A stretch of 64,000 nt of DNA, taken from NCBI GenBank assembly GCA_964019135.1, contig OZ025249.1:35415759-35479758 (forward strand). Reading direction: 5' to 3'. The notes beneath the pieces were generated by a model. The model was not told where the DNA came from. It did not search any database and was given only the letters and a program-made list of their open reading frames with translations. Below, piece by piece: positions 61,665 through 64,000 of the stretch (position 1 is the first letter of the stretch; the number at the start of each line of letters is the position of its first letter). This DNA is from Arenicola marina. Taxonomy: Eukaryota > Annelida > Polychaeta > Arenicolidae. The translations under genes and the position numbers were made by a program.

Positions 61665-62959
61665 TGCAGCCAGTCTGCGGGTGAGGGTGCTTCAAGCCAA
61701 GCCGTACGACCGACCCATGGTGGGATCAGAGCGTTGTGGGGTTGCAAGAAGCAGTTGTTCACGTCTCATTTTGGTTGAGTAACTACCAATATGGGAGATA
61801 AACAGAACGTGTAACAGGTCAGACAAAGGCCGCGTGGCTCGTTACACCAAATGCGAGCCATGAACTATGAGCCACGTTGTACCCTGTGAGACTTCCCCTT
61901 CCTAAAATGTCATTCTATCACTTGTTATGGCGCATGCCTCTCTCCCATGGAGCAGGCATCAATTTAATCACTTACAGTTTTATATTGGGCCAGATATATA
62001 CATATGGGTTTGTGGCATGCAGCATGTGGCACCGAACTGGATCCTGGCGATAGCAGTGTCTTCATTACAAATGTCGGCGTTAATATATGCCAGGCCGGCC
62101 GCCAGCTGGCAACAGCCAACAGGCAAAATGCATAGGCAACGACATGCAACCGGTACTAAAACAACCGAATACGAACTTGCTTTATGCCTGCAAAATTAAA
62201 CCAGGTTTCTTCTGCAGTTATCACCACACCCAAGCTTCCTATCATAAACCACTGATAGGAGGTAGGCAAACAAAAAACAGAAACCCATCTGCCACAAAGG
62301 AACGACATAAAAATTGGTAAATCTATGGGAGAGCATGCCATTAAACCTCTACAGGGCATCATCAAGCACTCGATTGACCCGACCGGATTCAGGCATCGAG
62401 TGTGCCGGAAGTAAAGAGGAAGCGCATCACTATCGATTGGAATTGATGACTGTCCCGGGTTAATTAATTATCTGCGAGTCGCGTGCGGTTAGTCCCGCGG
62501 CCAGACAACAAGGGCCGTGCATCAACAACGGCCATACCGACGGGCATTATATGGCGCTGTTGTATTGGCCGGTGCCGCCTTGTGGGTCTTGCCATTACTG
62601 CCGCACTCGGCAACCTGAATCTAGCTACATCGTGCGCGTTCTTACGCACGTGGTGAATGGGGAACATACAATTACAGCGGCCGTCGGCATAATTCCTATC
62701 AAACCTGAACAGCTAAGCTATCCAGAAGCCATCTTTGTGGAGATGAGCACTTTATTACGTAATCGTATTCGCAGCTTATTTAGTTCGCATTTTTGCTATA
62801 CAAAGCTTCTTCCATTAACTCAACATTACCGGTCCATACACATACGACAGGACACGCACCCATCACGTTATGTATTCACCCAGCCACACCCTGCTAACTC
62901 CCCTGTTATCATATCCCCAGTGCTCAGATATGTCTCCCCACGTGTCAAATCCCCAAAGC

Positions 62960-63325
62960 CGCGCCTAGCCGCCTCCTACGTCTCATACCCGCAATTCCGC
63001 GCCTTACCGCCTCCCACGTTTCATAAGCGCAATTCCGCGCCCACCCGCCCCCACGACTTCTACCCGATATACCACGCCCTACCGCCTCCCACGTCTCACA
63101 CTCGCAATTCCGCGCCCTACCGCCTCCCACGTCTCACACCCGCAATTCCGCGCCCTACCGCGTCCCACGTCTCACACCCGCAATTCCGCGCGCTACCGCC
63201 CCCCACGTCTCACACCCGTGATTCTGCGCTCTACCGCCTCCTATGCCTCACACCCGCAATTCCGCGCCCTACCGCCTCCCACGTCTCACACCCGCAATTC
63301 CGCGCCTTATCGCCTCCCCTCTCTC
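62960..63325. repeat. 38-bp minisatellite, about 9-10 copies
   Basis: Unit CGCGCCCTACCGCCTCCCAC plus GTCTCACACCCGCAATTC, with diverged copies at the left end. Unrelated in sequence to the 38-bp array at 51 kb. It keeps a 287-codon plus-strand frame open, which is not a gene. Confidence 0.93.
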
Positions 63326-63639
63326 CCAGCAGGATCGCCAACAACGCACTCACGCACACGCACACGGCACTCTCTTGGAGTAAGCCCAATGGGAGAAAAC
63401 AAGGGGATCTATAATTCATATTGGCCATGCGGCGGGGCGGCGGAGTGGTGGGGGGAGGGGGGAGGGGCGGTGGCGCGGGGTCCGCGGGTACCGGCCATGT
63501 GCGCCAATGGCTGTCTCGCCTGATCGGGATGTCAATCGAGTCCCAGGTAGCCGCTGCTGGCGCTAATGAAATCTCGCCGCGACATGCGAGACCGCGGCTG
63601 GCCAAGCGGCAGATCTTCTCAGCCACAAATGGAATTAGG

Positions 63640-63830
63640 ATTTAATTAATCACGTGATTCAGCCTCCCAACGCAGGGACTTCCTTTGAGCGCCAGCTTCA
63701 ATCCTCTTCATGTCGGCCAGAAATCTGCTACCAATAAAGCTGATTGAGATTAGCCAATGGAGGCCGGGCCGCGCCCCGCTGGTCGCGGACCCAGCCAATT
63801 GCCGCAAGCCCTCACCTGCCCAAACGACTT
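63640..63830. promoter_or_regulatory. Promoter/enhancer-like segment
   Basis: The 12-bp palindrome AATCACGTGATT (63648-63659, an E-box core), two CCAAT boxes (63754-63758 and 63795-63799) and a GC-rich CGCGCCCCGC between them sit within 150 bp. The spacing is promoter-like, but no start site can be placed and it could serve a gene to the right of the window. Confidence 0.3.
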
Positions 63831-64000
63831 CCACTTAAAAACTTTTTCAGACATAGCCTCTAAAATATATGCCGTGAGAGCTTTGCGAGGATTTCCTTCT
63901 TTTCTTTTCAAGCACGTCGTTCACATCACTCACTTAACTTTATTAACGACGACGGGGCTAACACCCTTTCTACTCCACAGTGAACGCCCCATATGTCTCC

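Larger units (their letters stand above)
50849..64000. other. 5' intron / upstream region of the RBPMS-like gene, no firm exon
   Basis: No coding exon could be supported over 13 kb. The sequence is unusually rich in tandem repeats and in G- or C-only runs. A possible first coding exon (minus strand, 56248-56259) reads ATG ATG GCG AAG then GTAAAC, phase 0, and would give MMAK before VRTLF; this is only a candidate. Another phase-0 donor ends a 46-codon frame (61115-61252, ...IILIE/GTAATT), which looks less like a family N-terminus. Confidence 0.35.

Noticed and set aside
62551-63414. 287-codon plus-strand frame
   Set aside because: Most of it is the 38-bp minisatellite read through; the unique left part shows no domain.
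1-64000. Retroviral, LTR or Polinton-type remnants
   Set aside because: No gag, protease, integrase, capsid or envelope motifs and no long terminal direct repeats were seen. The only reverse transcriptase belongs to the LINE.

Overview
This is animal nuclear DNA. Genes are split by GT-AG introns, coding exons are small, and the spaces between them hold a CR1/Jockey-type LINE, terminal-inverted-repeat elements, foldbacks and many minisatellites. The mix suggests a marine invertebrate bilaterian. A lancelet-like deuterostome fits best, but the sequence alone does not prove it. No retrovirus, LTR element, Polinton or CRISPR array was recognised.

Layout. (1) 1-9345, plus strand: the last coding exon of a giant acidic, disordered protein. 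It is open from the first bases of the window to a TGA at 8098 and is followed by a 3'UTR with AATAAA at 9324. (2) 10170-14833: a 42-bp minisatellite of about 111 units with two levels of higher-order repeat. It keeps long frames open on both strands and is not a gene. (3) 15214-22076, minus strand: a 13-exon gene for a ~635-residue protein with two tandem RlaP-type (DNA polymerase beta superfamily) nucleotidyltransferase domains. The first domain has lost the catalytic motif and the second keeps it. A terminal-inverted-repeat transposon sits in one intron. (4) 22881-27945: two foldback elements and a broken minus-strand LINE. (5) 27946-35104: no recognisable gene; part is probably 3'UTR of the next gene. 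(6) 35102-50848, minus strand: an RBPMS/MEC-8-type RNA-binding protein with two RRMs. Its first RRM contains a pair of tandem, same-phase, look-alike exons (47406-47462 and 47233-47286) that appear to be mutually exclusive. (7) 50849-64000: the presumed 5' intron and upstream region of that gene, rich in minisatellites and G-rich tracts, with no firm coding exon and a promoter-like CCAAT/GC-box segment near the right edge.

The three genes show no shared pathway. Both exon models were built by hand from splice sites and reading phase. They join without a frame break across all listed exons, which is the main support for them. The most notable observations are the duplicated RRM exon pair, the tandem pseudo-plus-active nucleotidyltransferase, and the nested higher-order structure of the 42-bp array.
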